Assembly (NCBI GenBank): GCA_949316235.1
Contig: OX438743.1
Span: forward strand, 30,969,242 to 31,033,241
Length of the DNA stretch: 64,000 nucleotides
Direction: 5' to 3'
Source of the DNA: Oegoconia quadripuncta
Lineage: Eukaryota; Arthropoda; Insecta; Lepidoptera; Autostichidae
The notes beneath the pieces are model-generated. The model saw only the letters and a program-made list of their open reading frames with translations. It searched no databases and had not been told where the DNA came from. The position numbers and the translations under genes are program-made. The first letter of the stretch is position 1. Every line of letters starts with the position of its first letter. Positions 9,771 to 20,804 of this stretch are shown one piece after another.

Positions 9771-10427
9771 CGGAATATATATAATTTGTAAATGGTTGAA
9801 GTTTGAAATATATAATTTTTAAAGTCTGTTTAAATATTTGAAACATAATGTTTAAAAAGCAATTAAAAATGAGTTTAAAGGGAACCGATTACGCCTGCTT
9901 GTTTTATGACATGTCCACTATTTACAAATAGCACGTAGTCCCCAAGTGTGAAGTCACGTAATAACTGTGCTATTAAATTAAAATTGTGTGGTTTTGTAAA
10001 CATACAAATATGAGATTACGCAGTGTGTACGCAGTAACTGCGTGTTCTGTTAATTAGTTGGGTTTCTGTCCTTATAGGTTTAATCCCTAAACGGTGATAA
10101 TGTGTGTTACAGATAAACAAAATATAACAAGGTATAGTACAGTTTCTGGGAACGACGCGGTCATAGTTCCACTTAAATTTAAAATTTAGAAAACCCCCGA
10201 GGGTTCTAATGGTTATCTACCAACCGGATAAATAAACCACGTCAACCAGCTTTCTATCTTCTGATTACGGATGTATTGGCAATATTTCGTGCATTTATGA
10301 GAAAAAGCTATTCGACTTCCTGGAAATTATATAAGCACTTTGAACCAACAGAGCTCTTTACAATGAGGCCTTTACCAGGTGACAATTAAAAAAGGTCGTA
10401 ATGTCAAAATCAAAGACAATAATCCAA
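9771..10427. other. No recognised feature
   Basis: AT-rich interval. A short AAAACCCCCGAGGG at about 10191 resembles the start of repeat H. No exon is supported. Confidence 0.4.
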
Positions 10428-10706
10428 ACGACTGTTTGGTGTAGTAGTTACAAACTCTGACCACAATACCAAACCACGGGTTCGAATCCCGCTAGGGCAT
10501 TTGTTTGTATGATGAATACAGACATGTGGTCCCGAGTTATGGATGTTTTTCATTTATACATGTATTTATGTACTAAAAAAAATGTATTTGTGTAGTTTAT
10601 CAACCATCTAGTTATCCATAACACAAGCCTTGATGCTTACTGTGGACCTAGATGGCGCTGTGTGTATGTGCAAAGATATTTATTATTATTTATTATTATT
10701 ATTTAG
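10428..10706 (+). repeat. SINE-1 copy
   Basis: Full-length tRNA-headed SINE with TTTGGTGTAGTAGTTA, GGTTCGAATCCCGC, body GATGAATACAGACATG, and 3' end AGATGGCGCTGTGTGTATG followed by TTA/ATT repeats. Confidence 0.85.
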
Positions 10707-11247
10707 TGTACTATTTATAAGGTTGTCTGGTAGAAAAAGCTATTTTTTATGAAAATTGTTACAATTTTGTTCAATAAAGTGTACTTGATTGATATTTAAA
10801 GCAAACAATGTCATGTTATTATTTTTACAATTGATGGCCATGAAGATATCTCTGAAGCTATGGATAAAATTGGAGGCAACACTACCATATATCTAAGTGA
10901 AGATTAAAAGTTTTACCTTGTCAGACCTTTCTCATCAAATCTTGCACACGTTATTTTCCCGCGCTTTGTCCTTACGGTTGTGTTAGAAAAAAGGGGCAGA
11001 CCAAACATGTAAAATTTTCCGGACTTAAAGTAGGTATTAGAAGTGTTGCTTTCAGTTTTACTACACGTTGATGACACGATAAGAACCACAGATTAATAAT
11101 AATAATTTTTTAACGTTTGTCACTTTATTTCAATACAACGCCATCTATTATTACCGCGATAAACTTTGTTTTTTAAAGTATCGCCCTGCATGAAGGATGT
11201 TCATTACAATTATTTTATTACTTACTGGGATTTGTTTTTTTTTCCAG
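10707..11247. other. Intron sequence before the first recognised IP3K exon
   Basis: Unremarkable AT-rich sequence ending in the acceptor polypyrimidine tract (TTTTTTTTTCCAG, AG at 11246-11247). Confidence 0.5.
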
Positions 11248-11427
11248 CAATCCGAGAGATGGCGTAAACTCCGCAATATAGTGCAGTGGACGCCGTTTTT
11301 CCAAACCTATAAGAAGCAGAGGTATCCGTGGATCCAGCTCGCTGGTCACCAGGGGAATTTCAAGGCTGGGCCGGACCAAGGCACCATATTAAAGAAGCTG
11401 TGCCCGCAGGAAGAGAGATGCTTTCAG
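11248..11427 (+). CDS. IP3K: Inositol-trisphosphate 3-kinase, exon A (start of kinase region)
   Basis: The gene encodes the cytosolic enzyme that phosphorylates Ins(1,4,5)P3 at the 3-position to Ins(1,3,4,5)P4 using ATP, ending the IP3 calcium-release signal. This exon gives 60 residues (numbered 1-60 here), phase 0 at both ends, between acceptor TTTCCAG and donor CAG|GTACTT. It reads RWRKLRNIVQWTPF, then YPWIQLAGH and then TILKK. RWRK..VQW corresponds to the calmodulin-binding side of vertebrate ITPKs; YPWIQLAGH and the lysine-rich end of the ATP-binding hairpin are highly conserved in the family. Exons A-E join in frame to 326 residues. A longer variable N-terminus, usual in the family, was not found apart from the candidate exon at 7174. 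Whether this is the fly IP3K1 or IP3K2 orthologue cannot be decided here. Confidence 0.95.
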
Positions 11428-11589
11428 GTACTTAACTACTAATACAACTACAGAAATGTATTTGTGAATTATCGGAAAAATCTAGGAAAAATACGAAAAA
11501 TATGTCATGTGTTTGACGGCTTTGTGTATGTTGGTCTTTGTCCAGGCATATCTCAGTAATGCGTGGTCCGATTTCAGTGTGGATTATTT

Positions 11590-11685
11590 TTTATTTATTA
11601 TGCACAACAGGTTGATACTTGACCTCAAACACACCTGATGTTAAGTGAAGATGAGGTCGAGGGTGGAAGGAGATTTAGGTTACAA
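11590..11685 (-). repeat. SINE-3 3' fragment
   Basis: TATGCACAACAGGTTGATAC, CACACCTGATGTTAAGTGAA and GATGAGGTCGAGGGTGGAAG match the 3' end of SINE-3 in reverse orientation. Confidence 0.7.
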
Positions 11686-11689
11686 TACA

Positions 11690-11890
11690 TACATAATGTC
11701 ACGCCTGTTTCCCGTAGGGGTAGGCAGAGATCACAGATTTCCACTTGCTACGATTCTGACACCTCTTTTGCTTCATTCACTCTCATAAGCCTATATATAC
11801 ATGCTCGTCGGTTTTGAGTACTCTTGAGCGGGCATTTCTTTAAGACATCTCCGATTAGATCATGGTACGTTCGTCGTGGTCTTTCTGAGT
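11690..11890 (-). repeat. Repeat B, single copy in the window
   Basis: GTCACGCCTGTTTCCCGTAG and GGTAGGCAGAGATCACAG, then CACCTCTTTTGCTTCATTCA: I recall this text as a frequent lepidopteran repeat. No second copy exists in this window, so the call rests on recall. Strand follows the orientation of comparable reversed repeats. Confidence 0.4.
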
Positions 11891-12258
11891 CTTCTAGTTA
11901 TTAAGAATGTTTGATGAAAAATAGTTTTAACACAGTTAGTTTGGTTTATCTGAACGACATAATCATTTGATTTCTCAGGGGGTTTAAAAGTTTTCAATTT
12001 ATAATTATTTATAAAAATTATTGCAAGGTCGTACAAAAATAATCTATATAATAGCGTGTTTAGGTATTACTAAGCAGTGCATCAATAACTATTACAGCAT
12101 TTATTAAATATCAAACAAACGTTGAGTGTGACTAATATAAAATTGCGCATTATTATTTTGTTTCATCGACGCAACGAATTCAGCCAGGATTGTAATTTAA
12201 ATCCGTTTTTTTTTCAGTACCTACTCAGTTACGTCTCCTAACGTTCTCTTTTTCAGTG

Positions 12259-12575
12259 GCCTCCTTTGCTCAATGTAAACAACATTGGGTTTACGATTTA
12301 GAGGAAGCGGGTTCGATCCCCAGCGGGGTACATGTTTAAGTACTCGGTTTTGTTAGTGGTAGGGCATTTATAATGTCCGCCTGGCTAGCTACCACCATCT
12401 TATCTAAATCTGCCGTCAAGCAGCAATGTTAATAGCATTGTTGTGTTCCGGTTGTCAGAGATAAGCTAGTCCTCCAAATGTGTTGGGGTTTCCGGGTCAG
12501 TATGCTTCCACCGTCGACCTCATCTTTACTTAACGTCAGGTGTGATTGAGGTCAAGTACCAAAATAAAGGCTATA
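12259..12575 (+). repeat. SINE-3 copy
   Basis: A tRNA-like head (GCTCAATGTAAACAACATTG, then GGTTCGATCCCCAGCGGGGT) is followed by the family body (TAGCTACCACCATCTTATC) and the tail TCAGGTGTGATTGAGGTCAA. Confidence 0.85.
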
Positions 12576-12659
12576 AAATTATTAGGAGAAAGTAATAATT
12601 CCACTTTGATTTGTTATAATGTTTCGATTAACCGAATCATGGATCTCCTTATGTATCTT

Positions 12660-12740
12660 CCCCAAATGTTGGGGCACCGCCTCTTCTCACTACGAGAAGG
12701 TATGGGCTCCATCAGGCGGGCGCATAGTGTGGATTGATAG
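12660..12740 (+). repeat. Repeat D fragment
   Basis: TGTTGGGGCACCGCCTCTTC, CGAGAAGGTATGGGC and GTGTGGATTGATAGATTTG match the start of repeat D, with an internal deletion. Confidence 0.6.
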
Positions 12741-12814
12741 ATTTGTTTCAGGCTAAAAATAAAATATGATTATTAAAACAGGCAAATAAGTTCGGGAAAA
12801 AAATATTTATATTT

Positions 12815-12955
12815 ATTTTATTTTAACACTTTATTGCATATATAAGTGAACAAACGTACATTGAACAAATATAGGACAGAAATTACAATACACAAAAGGC
12901 GAGCTTATCTCTGTAAGAGATTTCTTCCATCAAACCCTCGGAAGGAAAAACAAAT
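12815..12955 (-). repeat. LINE-like 3' end, second copy
   Basis: Closely matches 9645-9770 in the same orientation, including CTTATCTCTGTAAGAGATTT and CTTCCATCAAA. Confidence 0.55.
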
Positions 12956-13164
12956 TTAAAGTTTTTTATTGCAGACAAAGAGCGATACTTAAAATATAGA
13001 ACAATACATTAAAAAACACATCACTGTTATAGGAACACAATTGACAAAAGACAAAACATTAAAATTTATAGCAATAATGGTTGATTATAGGACTATTTTA
13101 TAAGACCAAAAAATATAAACATATTACACATAATAAATACATAGTATAAAAGCCTATATACTAA

Positions 13165-13431
13165 AATAATAATAATAATAATAAATATCCTTAGACATAC
13201 ACACAGCGCCATCTAGTTCCACAGCAAGCAACTATAGGCTTGTGTTGTGGATACCAGATGGTTGATATACTTCATAAATACATTTTTTTTGTAAATACAT
13301 ACTTATTATAAATGAAAACATCCATAACTCGAGTACACATGTCCGTATTCATCACACAAACATATGCCCCTAGCGGGATTCGAACCCGCAACCTTTTGGT
13401 ATGGTAGTTAGAGTTGCTAACCACCACCAAA
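13165..13431 (-). repeat. SINE-1 copy
   Basis: Reverse-oriented full copy. The tail AATAATAATAAATATCC is at the left, ACACAGCGCCATCTAG and CCATAACTCGAGTACAC in the body, and the head GCGGGATTCGAACCCGC at the right. Confidence 0.85.
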
Positions 13432-14164
13432 AAATACATATTAATATAATAATATTATTTGAATATTAAGAAATATACTTTGTATTTACTGATATCCACT
13501 CTCTTAACTTGCTGCGCGTCACTTTTATGGAATCGCGTAGCAAAAACCTACGAGGATACGCTTATTATTAGCACCATTCATCATATTACTCATGTATGGA
13601 TAGTTTCCTTCTAAGAGAAACCGTATATGTTTTTTATAAAACAATAATTATATTCGATGAATATGATGGATGACGCTAAATAAGTTTAACTCGCCTTTCA
13701 AGCCAATCGGAAACTGCGGTTAGATTCGTAATCAAGACTGACGTAATCTTGGATTGATGAATTTGCTCGTAGATGAAAAACTATACGTAAAACGAAAATC
13801 AAATTCGAAATAATTTTTTGATCCTTAAGTGGGTTTATATATTTTCCATCCCACGGTATTCCATACAAACTATCAAGCCCAAATTTTCCGAAACGAATAA
13901 ACGATTCTAATGACACTTTATACGCATATATAAATATAAATTAGTAGAGAACTTTTACGAAAAAGGGTGGTAAAATTAAATTAGAGCGATTTTTTAAGTT
14001 TTCCATATTAACACAGAAAATGCAATATAATATATTGTTTTAAATTCGATAATTTGAAATTCTATTAACTTTTTAGATCTATGTATTCTGTTTATACGTT
14101 TAAAGTTTATTCTAGGATCTATTCATTTCGAAAAAAATTGACTTGAAAATTTGTATGGAATCTA
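13432..14164. other. IP3K intron, no recognised feature
   Basis: AT-rich intronic sequence between SINE-1 and a truncated SINE-3. No exon-like frame or repeat relative. Confidence 0.5.
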
Positions 14165-14370
14165 CTGGCTACCACCATCTTATTCTAAATCTGCCGCCAA
14201 GCAGCAATGCTAATAGCATTATTGTGTTCCGGTTGTCAGAGATAAGATATACAGTCCCCCAAATGTGTTGGGGTTTCCGGTTCAGTACGCTTCGACCTTC
14301 GACCTCATCTTCACTTAACATCAGGTGTGATTGACGTAAAGTACCAATCCGTTGTGTTAAAAAAAAAAAG
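14165..14370 (+). repeat. SINE-3, 5' truncated
   Basis: Begins inside the body (CTGGCTACCACCATCTTATT) and runs to the poly(A) end at about 14370. The tRNA-like head is missing. Confidence 0.8.
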
Positions 14371-14589
14371 GAATGCCTTGTGGATTTCTGGGTTTGCTTT
14401 GCTAGGGTTAAAATAAATAATCGAATATAAATTAAAATGCTAGTAAACTTCTACCTATTTCATATATTTTTCTAAGACAATTCCGCAACAACCAACAGTA
14501 AATGTTCATTATTTAAAACCTATATTGAAAAATAACACTATTAGTATTTTAAAAATATATATATTGTATTGTATTGTGTAATTTTCGTC

Positions 14590-14830
14590 ACAGAAAAGTG
14601 AAGATATGCCCACAATATTTCTTCCCGTGGGTGTCGTAAAAGGTCTTGCTATATTGAGTCTAAATACTCATATCATGAATGACCATATCAGCGGCGTAAT
14701 TGGTGCCAGGTACCAACCGGTCTGCCTAGCAGGAGGTGATTAGAGTAAAACTTCCCTTAGATGCCCTTTGATGAGGCTGAACTAAAGCAATGGGCTTATT
14801 TTAATTCACTCTTAAAATTGTAAGTGAAAA
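14590..14830. other. Possible repeat with a repeat-A-like start
   Basis: CTTCCCGTGGGTGTCGTAAA matches the 5' half of repeat A. The rest (AACCGGTCTGCCTAGCAGGA, AAGCAATGGGCTTA) has no relative in this window. Confidence 0.3.
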
Positions 14831-14941
14831 ACGTTTAAAAATTACCAAAAGGTCAATTTTAAAGGGTGTGGTTGTATTGCTCGCTGTCTAGCGCGCTACG
14901 TCGGAACTGTAATTGGTACGTCTTGTATAGGACTCGATCCT

Positions 14942-15187
14942 ACGACCGGTTGGTGTAGTGGATAGTGACCCTGTCAGCGAAACCAACGGTTGCGGGTTCG
15001 AATTGAATTCGAATGTTTGTGTGATGAATACGAACATTTATTCCCGAGTTATAGATGTTTATATAAATATTTATGTATGTTTATCCGTTACCTAGTATCC
15101 ATAGTACAAGATTTGCTTAGTTTGGGACTAGATGATTGGTGTAAGTGTCCCAAATATTTATTTATTATTATTATTATTTATTTATTA
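14942..15187 (+). repeat. SINE-2 copy with a small internal palindrome
   Basis: Head TTGGTGTAGTGGATAGTGAC, then GGTTCGAA. Here the expected TCCCGCGAGG is replaced by TTGAATTCGAA, making the palindrome TTCGAATT-G-AATTCGAA (14997-15013). The body and tail (GACTAGATGATTGGTGTAAG) are normal. Confidence 0.85.
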
Positions 15188-15534
15188 TCCTACTATGGTA
15201 AACTCCATCTAGCTCAGTTATGCTGATACCTAGTTGAATAGTTTAATAATTGTGAAAAAATGATTGCCGAGAGCATGCTGCGAACATTTTTTAGTAATAT
15301 GTGTTAAGTAATTCCCCGAGTTATTCTCAAATGAATTTATATATTAATAGAGAAATTCTTGCGGCAGTGCGGTAGATAATATACATAATACATAGTCATT
15401 ATTAATGTGAGGATATTAATTAACTTTATAGAATAGAGGAAATAATGTTAAAATTGTAGAGTTTTGTAAAAACCCAGTTTACTGCTTTGGTGAAACGTTA
15501 GAATTGATCAGCTGTACGCAAATATAAGGTCAAG

Positions 15535-15740
15535 GTCTTTATACCAAATGGGGTGAGAGATATCCCAAACATTAGCGTTTGGGTGTTTCAAAAATTAAAA
15601 GTTTAGCGCTTGAAACAACTACGGCTCTCCTTTGGAAATATATATAACGATGTGCAAATCTACAGAGGTTTTTGATGGAAATTTGCTCAGTTGCCGTTTA
15701 TGACACCCACGGAAAGAGGCGTTGGTTCTCCTTATGGGAA
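15535..15740 (-). repeat. Repeat A copy
   Basis: Reverse orientation. Carries AGAGATATCCCAAACATTAG, GCTTGAAACAACTACGGCTC and, at the right, TATGACACCCACGGAAAGAG. Confidence 0.75.
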
Positions 15741-16096
15741 TAGGTGGGCTGGGAAGGTCACATGATCGAGCTGATAATGTAATAATCTGTATTAAAGCAA
15801 TTTTATGTAGATACCTAGTGATGTAAATATGCATTAAAATGATTTTTAGTAGATTTATTAGAAGCTTATTATGAAAAAATACAAAATTGCAAGTTTCGAA
15901 AACTGCAGAGAAAACAAGCGATTCAAACAAAACGACTAAACTGATTTTGATAAAACATGTCTAAGAACTACCGCTATGAAAACCTGCTGTGAAATAAAAA
16001 AACCGCATCCAAATCGGTTCACCCGTTTGAAAGCTACGGTGCCACAGGCAAACACACACACAACACCCCTCTTTTCACGTCATGGGTTAAAAATGA

Positions 16097-16272
16097 TTTC
16101 TAATGCTATTTTTGTCGATTCGTTGCCCGGGTTAGGTAAGCCTTGGAACCTTCAAGAAACGAGCCTACACCTTCCTCAAAGGCCGGCAACGCATCTGTGA
16201 CCCTTTTGGTGTTGCGGGTGTCCATGCTTTCCATCAGGTGACCCGCATGCTCGTTTGCCGCCCTCTCATATA
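16097..16272 (+). repeat. CR1/Jockey-like LINE 3' end
   Basis: Near identical to 55466-55630. The complete copy there translates to [20 protein letters not shown] ending GVHGRR-stop, typical of the end of a Jockey/CR1-type second ORF. This copy is frameshifted, lacks about 10 bp after GTGTCCATG, and ends in an A-rich tail. Confidence 0.75.
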
Positions 16273-16795
16273 AAAAAAAAAGAAAAAAAAAATGCTACTT
16301 TCTAAAATTCCATAAATGCCCTTTTCTTATCTCATAGATCGACCACGTGATTCCAAAGATCTCTCAACTTTTTAATAGCAGATTTCTCCACACTAACCCA
16401 TCTACACATACGTGATCCAACACATGTACCTATTTCCTCACCTCTAGACATTTCTTATACATTGACGTCAACAAACCTCTACTTACACGTCAGTCATTCA
16501 TTGTATTTAAAAATACGCAGTCGGCAACATTTTAGCACATGATAATGATATATATAAATTACCACATATCATTGACGTCGGCTCGTCAATGGAATCCGGA
16601 AAATTATCCAAATGGGCTGATTGAGGAAATTTGAAAATCACTAATTTGGCAGCGGAGTGGGGATTAGGAACGTTAATGATATAAGAACAAAAGAACGATA
16701 AATAAATTTCACGCGAGCGAAGCCACTAGCGGAAAGCTAATAGTTTATAATTTTATTGGTATTGTAGGACGCCATAACATAATCGTATTTTTTTT

Positions 16796-17010
16796 TAATG
16801 ATTAACTGGATTCGCGTTTGACCACAATCTCACCTGGTGGAAAGTGACGATGTGGTCGAAGATGAAGCACGCGATCCCAGTAAATGCCTATTCACTCTGC
16901 TCTTGAAGATACCAAGGTTGTAGGATTCAGGAAAGACTGACGCCGGAAGGGAGTTCCATGCCTTGGCTGCTCGGATGATGAATGAAGAATCGAACTTTCA
17001 TGTAATTTTA
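16796..17010 (-). repeat. CR1/Jockey-like LINE 3' end
   Basis: The minus strand encodes AAKAWNSLPASVFPESYNLG then FKSRVNRHLLG, the typical C-terminus of a LINE reverse-transcriptase ORF, and then GTGAGATTGTGGTCAAACGC and poly(A). An opposite-oriented partner of the last 110 bp lies at 17812-17930. Confidence 0.75.
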
Positions 17011-17044
17011 AAATCCATGTATTGTAATCATCATGAACGACCTT

Positions 17045-17430
17045 ACATGCCCCACTGTTGGGGAGCAGCCTCCCCTCCCTGGGTATTGCCCTTGATGGAG
17101 CACGTGGTGGACCACGCGGGCCTAGTGCGGAGTGGTCAGCTGCCAGTGTTTTTAGGCCCGTATTTCAGAATGCAAGCGTAGATCAGCGCTTGAGCATAGT
17201 TAGACAGAGATGCCGCTATACAAGTTACATAAAGCTGTCCCTTTTTAACTGTCCTCACGCGGAGATCTCTGATTGAGTAACATTTTGTGACACTGGCCTT
17301 AGACCGTCCCTGTAGTTCACCTGACTTGGCTTCTCGACTGCCCACTATTGAAAATCTAGTCAAGAACTGACCACGCCAGGCATAGCTAAACTTCCCCAAT
17401 CGAAAACGAACGGACGAAAACGAATGAGAC
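17045..17430 (+). repeat. Repeat D copy
   Basis: Starts CCCCACTGTTGGGGAGCAGC and ends with CCAATCGAAAACGAACGG and an ACTGCCCCAC relative. It lies between two inverted CR1-like tails. Confidence 0.7.
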
Positions 17431-17468
17431 TGCCCCACAAATGCTTCTCATATATCATGGTATACTTA

Positions 17469-17680
17469 TGTACTGTGTCATTTCCGGCACGCAAAAAGAT
17501 TGGATCTAACCTGTCCCTTCCTATGGGGGGTTTTAAAGTAGCGAGTAAGGGAGTTTACACCAAAAAACATCAACTTACTTGCCCGTTTTAACGACGATGG
17601 GCTCGCGTATGCATTTTTGTATATAAGGTGTGTCGTGGTTGAAGGCTTGTGTTTGGAATTAATCCAGACGTACCTTTTTT
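17469..17680 (+). repeat. Repeat A copy (diverged)
   Basis: Contains TTTCCGGCACGCAAAAAGAT, GATGGGCTCGCGTATGCATT and TTGTATATAAGGTG in family order. Confidence 0.6.
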
Positions 17681-17811
17681 CCGTTTTTACACAGCCTTAT
17701 TAACAATGGATCTTCTTCCCGCTTTTGATCTATGCGTTCCGTTTTTTCAAATCCGGTACAACAACCCTTTAACTTTACATTTGTCCTTTTACTAATAAAT
17801 AATACTTTAGG

Positions 17812-17930
17812 AGCAGAGTGAATAGGCATTTACTGGGATCGCGTGCTTCATCTTCGACCACATCATCACTATCCATCAGGTGAGATTGTGGTCAAACGCG
17901 AATCCAGTCAATCATAAAAAAATAAATAAA
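17812..17930 (+). repeat. CR1/Jockey-like LINE 3' tip
   Basis: GAGTGAATAGGCATTTACTG, CATCTTCGACCACATC and GGTGAGATTGTGGTCAAACG are the complement of 16796-16905, ending in an A-rich tail. Confidence 0.75.
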
Positions 17931-18449
17931 AAATAATACCTAAAAAACATCTATAAGCGTATCAATTGAGAGAGAAAAATCGATGTAAATATGGTAACAC
18001 AAAAAATTCCGGTTTACTTGTAGAAAATTCGCGTTTTTGAAATGCTGCTCCCGCATTTTCCATTTCTGATCTGACAACACTGTTGGAATAAATTTTTGGG
18101 ATAAAAGTCGTTACTTATGTAACATAATTATCTTTATAATGTTCTTTTTTACCCACACATATAATGGTGAATTATATATGTAATTAGTAGTAATAAATTC
18201 TGACTGCCGCAGGAGAAACCATTTTATCTCTGATTATGCTATAAATAATTTTATTATGAAACCGTATTTAGGGACGGTGGTGATGACGTAGCTAATAGCT
18301 ATACATCAAGCTGCACAATTATAGAAATCAACGCTATTATATTATGTAAGGAATTTAACGAACATATTTAATTAATTAACTGCATTTTGATCGCACATTA
18401 TTAATAATTTTATCGCTAGTTGTAGTTCTAATGACATGACGTAACTTAA
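17931..18449. other. IP3K intron, no recognised feature
   Basis: AT-rich with no exon-like frame or repeat relative. Confidence 0.5.
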
Positions 18450-18780
18450 CCGCCTCTATGGCTCAATGTAAACAACATTGGGTTTACGATTCGGAGGTCC
18501 CGGGTTCGATCCCCAGCGGGGTATATATTTAGTATTCGGTTTGGTTGGTGGTATGGCATATTAAATGTCCGCCAGGCTAGCTACCACCCTCTTATCTAAA
18601 TCTGCCGCCAAACAGCAATGTTGATAGCATTGTTGTGTTCCGGTTGTCAGAGATAAGACAGCCAGTCCCCCAAATAAGATGAGGTTTCCGGGTCAGTACG
18701 CTTACCACCTTCGGCCTCACCTTCACTTAACATCAGGTGTGACTGAGGTCAAGTGCTAACCCGTTGTGCATAAAAAAAAC
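18450..18780 (+). repeat. SINE-3, full copy
   Basis: Head CGCCTCTATGGCTCAATG, B-box-like GGGTTCGATCCCCAGCG, complete body, and tail CCCGTTGTGCATAAAAA. Confidence 0.9.
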
Positions 18781-19494
18781 GTACATGGAAAAAGTCACGT
18801 ATATAGCGTATTTTCAGCATTTTTTTCGTAACAGATTTACGTAATAGATTTTAAACCAACGACGATAAATGACGTGTCTGACGGTGTTGGGTGAGTGTGA
18901 GTGTGTGTGTGCACAGTCTTTGTCTGGACCTCAGCACTGTATGGTCCGATTTGAGTTCGGTTTTTTTTATATGAAATACTAAACGAGGACAGGCTCTTAG
19001 CCATGTTTGACGAAGATTTTAGCTTATATTTCGATGATATCATAATGTTCAATTGTTATTATATTTAAGATTAAACCCGGACATACGTCTTAGGCATGTT
19101 TGACGGAAATCGGTTAAGCCGTTTCAAAGATTAGCTTTTAACACAGACTTTTGGTCTTGGTCTACCTGCTCCCGTAGCATGACAGGCGTGATAAATGTTT
19201 ATGTCGTGTGATATAATAATTGTCCCGCTCATTCGCTTGCACGAAATATACAACTATCCCAGTCTCACTCCTACGTCGCGCGCGATAAACGATATCATGC
19301 TACGCAGGCTGGATATGATTACCATTTTGTTCAATCAATGTTGCCGGAGATTTTTTTAAATTTACAATGTATTGTTGAAATTCATCTGACAAAATTAATT
19401 AATATCTTTTTGGAAGGTTAGAAAATTCCAGAAATTAGCATAAATTTTCGCAGGCAGTCGTTAAGTCAGTGCTGTCGAGACCGGTTAAAAACAC
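18781..19494. other. IP3K intron, possible old repeat pieces
   Basis: A GT/TG-rich stretch (18894-18911) is followed by CATGTTTGACGGAAATCGGT, a motif style shared with repeat H. Nothing coding is supported. Confidence 0.35.
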
Positions 19495-19605
19495 TGACTG
19501 TCAGATGACACAAATCCACCAATCCGCACTGAGCCCGCGTGATTGATTATGGCCCATACCCTCACCTAGTGAGAGGAAACTGCCCCAACAGTGGGGACGT
19601 GTAAG
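19495..19605 (-). repeat. Repeat D fragment
   Basis: Reverse-oriented: AAATCCACCAATCCGCACTG, TATGGCCCATACCCTC and ACTGCCCCAACAGTGGGGAC. Confidence 0.65.
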
Positions 19606-20084
19606 GCTGTTGATGATTATTGCCTTAGTAGAATACTTAATTATCTGATTGCCTAAGAAGAAGTATGAAGGAGGATAATGGTTTTCGAGTGAATGTATGC
19701 AGATTTCTACATTACCTCCTGTAGCCTAAACGACTTAACCAATTTAGAAATGCAAGGTCTCATTAGACTTGTCTTAATCGCCAGAGGGTCTTAGGATAAA
19801 TTTTATCGTGAATAATTAAACATGTCGCCCGCACAATACAAAACATGCTGTCGGTATTTTCGGTTTTTAAATACTTAAATTGTTATTTTAGTTGCGTATA
19901 GTCATCGATATGTTTGACGTCATTGACATCGTTAACAATAAGTTAATGACTTGACAACGCAAACATGCAGATTTGTTCGAATGCCTTCTGTTTATCTAAT
20001 TATATGTAATTAGTACGTATGTTTATCATACTTCTTTGTCTTTTTAGTTTAAGAATAAGTATAAATCTATTTTCCATCCATATC

Positions 20085-20255
20085 TGGGCCCGAATTCTAA
20101 ATGGTCGGTCAGAAAGTTTCAAATTGAGAAAGCATTCGAAATTTGAAGCATTCCGATACCGAATCGAATGTCGATTGTCGAACGATTTTGAATATGTGGG
20201 CTGTACTACATCTGACTTTAGGCAGCATAACTTTGTTTGTACTTGGATAGATGGA
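20085..20255 (+). repeat. Repeat K, copy 1
   Basis: Shares CGAAATTTGAAGCATTCCGA, TACCGAATCGAATGTCGATT and GTCGAACGATTT with 24955-25160 in the same orientation. Class unknown. Confidence 0.55.
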
Positions 20256-20314
20256 TGAACAGATTTACATGTACGAACTATTAATTTCATAGGAATTACA
20301 ATTTTCCCATTTTA

Positions 20315-20535
20315 CTATATTAGATTATCGCCAACGGCTTCGCCGGCGTGGAATAACTTTATCGCGGGTATGATTAGTTTGTTTATCCCGTGGGAACTAA
20401 TCACTTCATCGGGATAAAAAATATCCTATGTAATCCAGAGTATGTTTCATCTATATCCGTTTTTTTACCGTGATTGAGCAACATATGAGATGACACGCAA
20501 AAAACATCCAAACTTTCACATTTATAATATTAGTT
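20315..20535 (-). repeat. Interspersed LINE-tail-like repeat
   Basis: Reverse complement relative of 4497-4722: AATAACTTTATCGCGGGTAT, GGGATAAAAAATATCCTATG and AACATCCAAACTTTCACA. Confidence 0.6.
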
Positions 20536-20731
20536 ATAGATAGATTAAAGAAATAGTTAGAAAAACATAAATCTGCTAATTATTTTTTTGTAGTTAATTA
20601 TTCCTTTGCTTTTCTAAAGAAAGTGGAAAATAATAAGGCACAAAATTCGACTGACGGATTGGATTTCGTGGTTGAAGTGATAATGTTTGCAATGAAAATG
20701 TCTTAACTTGTATTTTTCTTTCTTATTTCAG

Positions 20732-20804
20732 TTGCTGATGAAAGATATCCTGAGGCCATTTGTTCCCGAGTACAAGGGACAAGTTACATGCGATGACGGA
20801 GAAT
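20732..20804 (+). CDS. IP3K: IP3 3-kinase, exon B
   Basis: Reads LLMKDILRPFVPEYKG then CDDGE (residues 61-84 plus one base). The acceptor is TTATTTCAG|TTG and the donor GAAT|GTATCC. MKDILRPFVPEY is the conserved block between the ATP-binding hairpin and the catalytic motif. The split codon (T plus TA of exon C) gives leucine, so E-L-Y-L-Q lines up with the E-x-Y-x-Q of family members without gaps, which confirms this donor. Confidence 0.95.
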
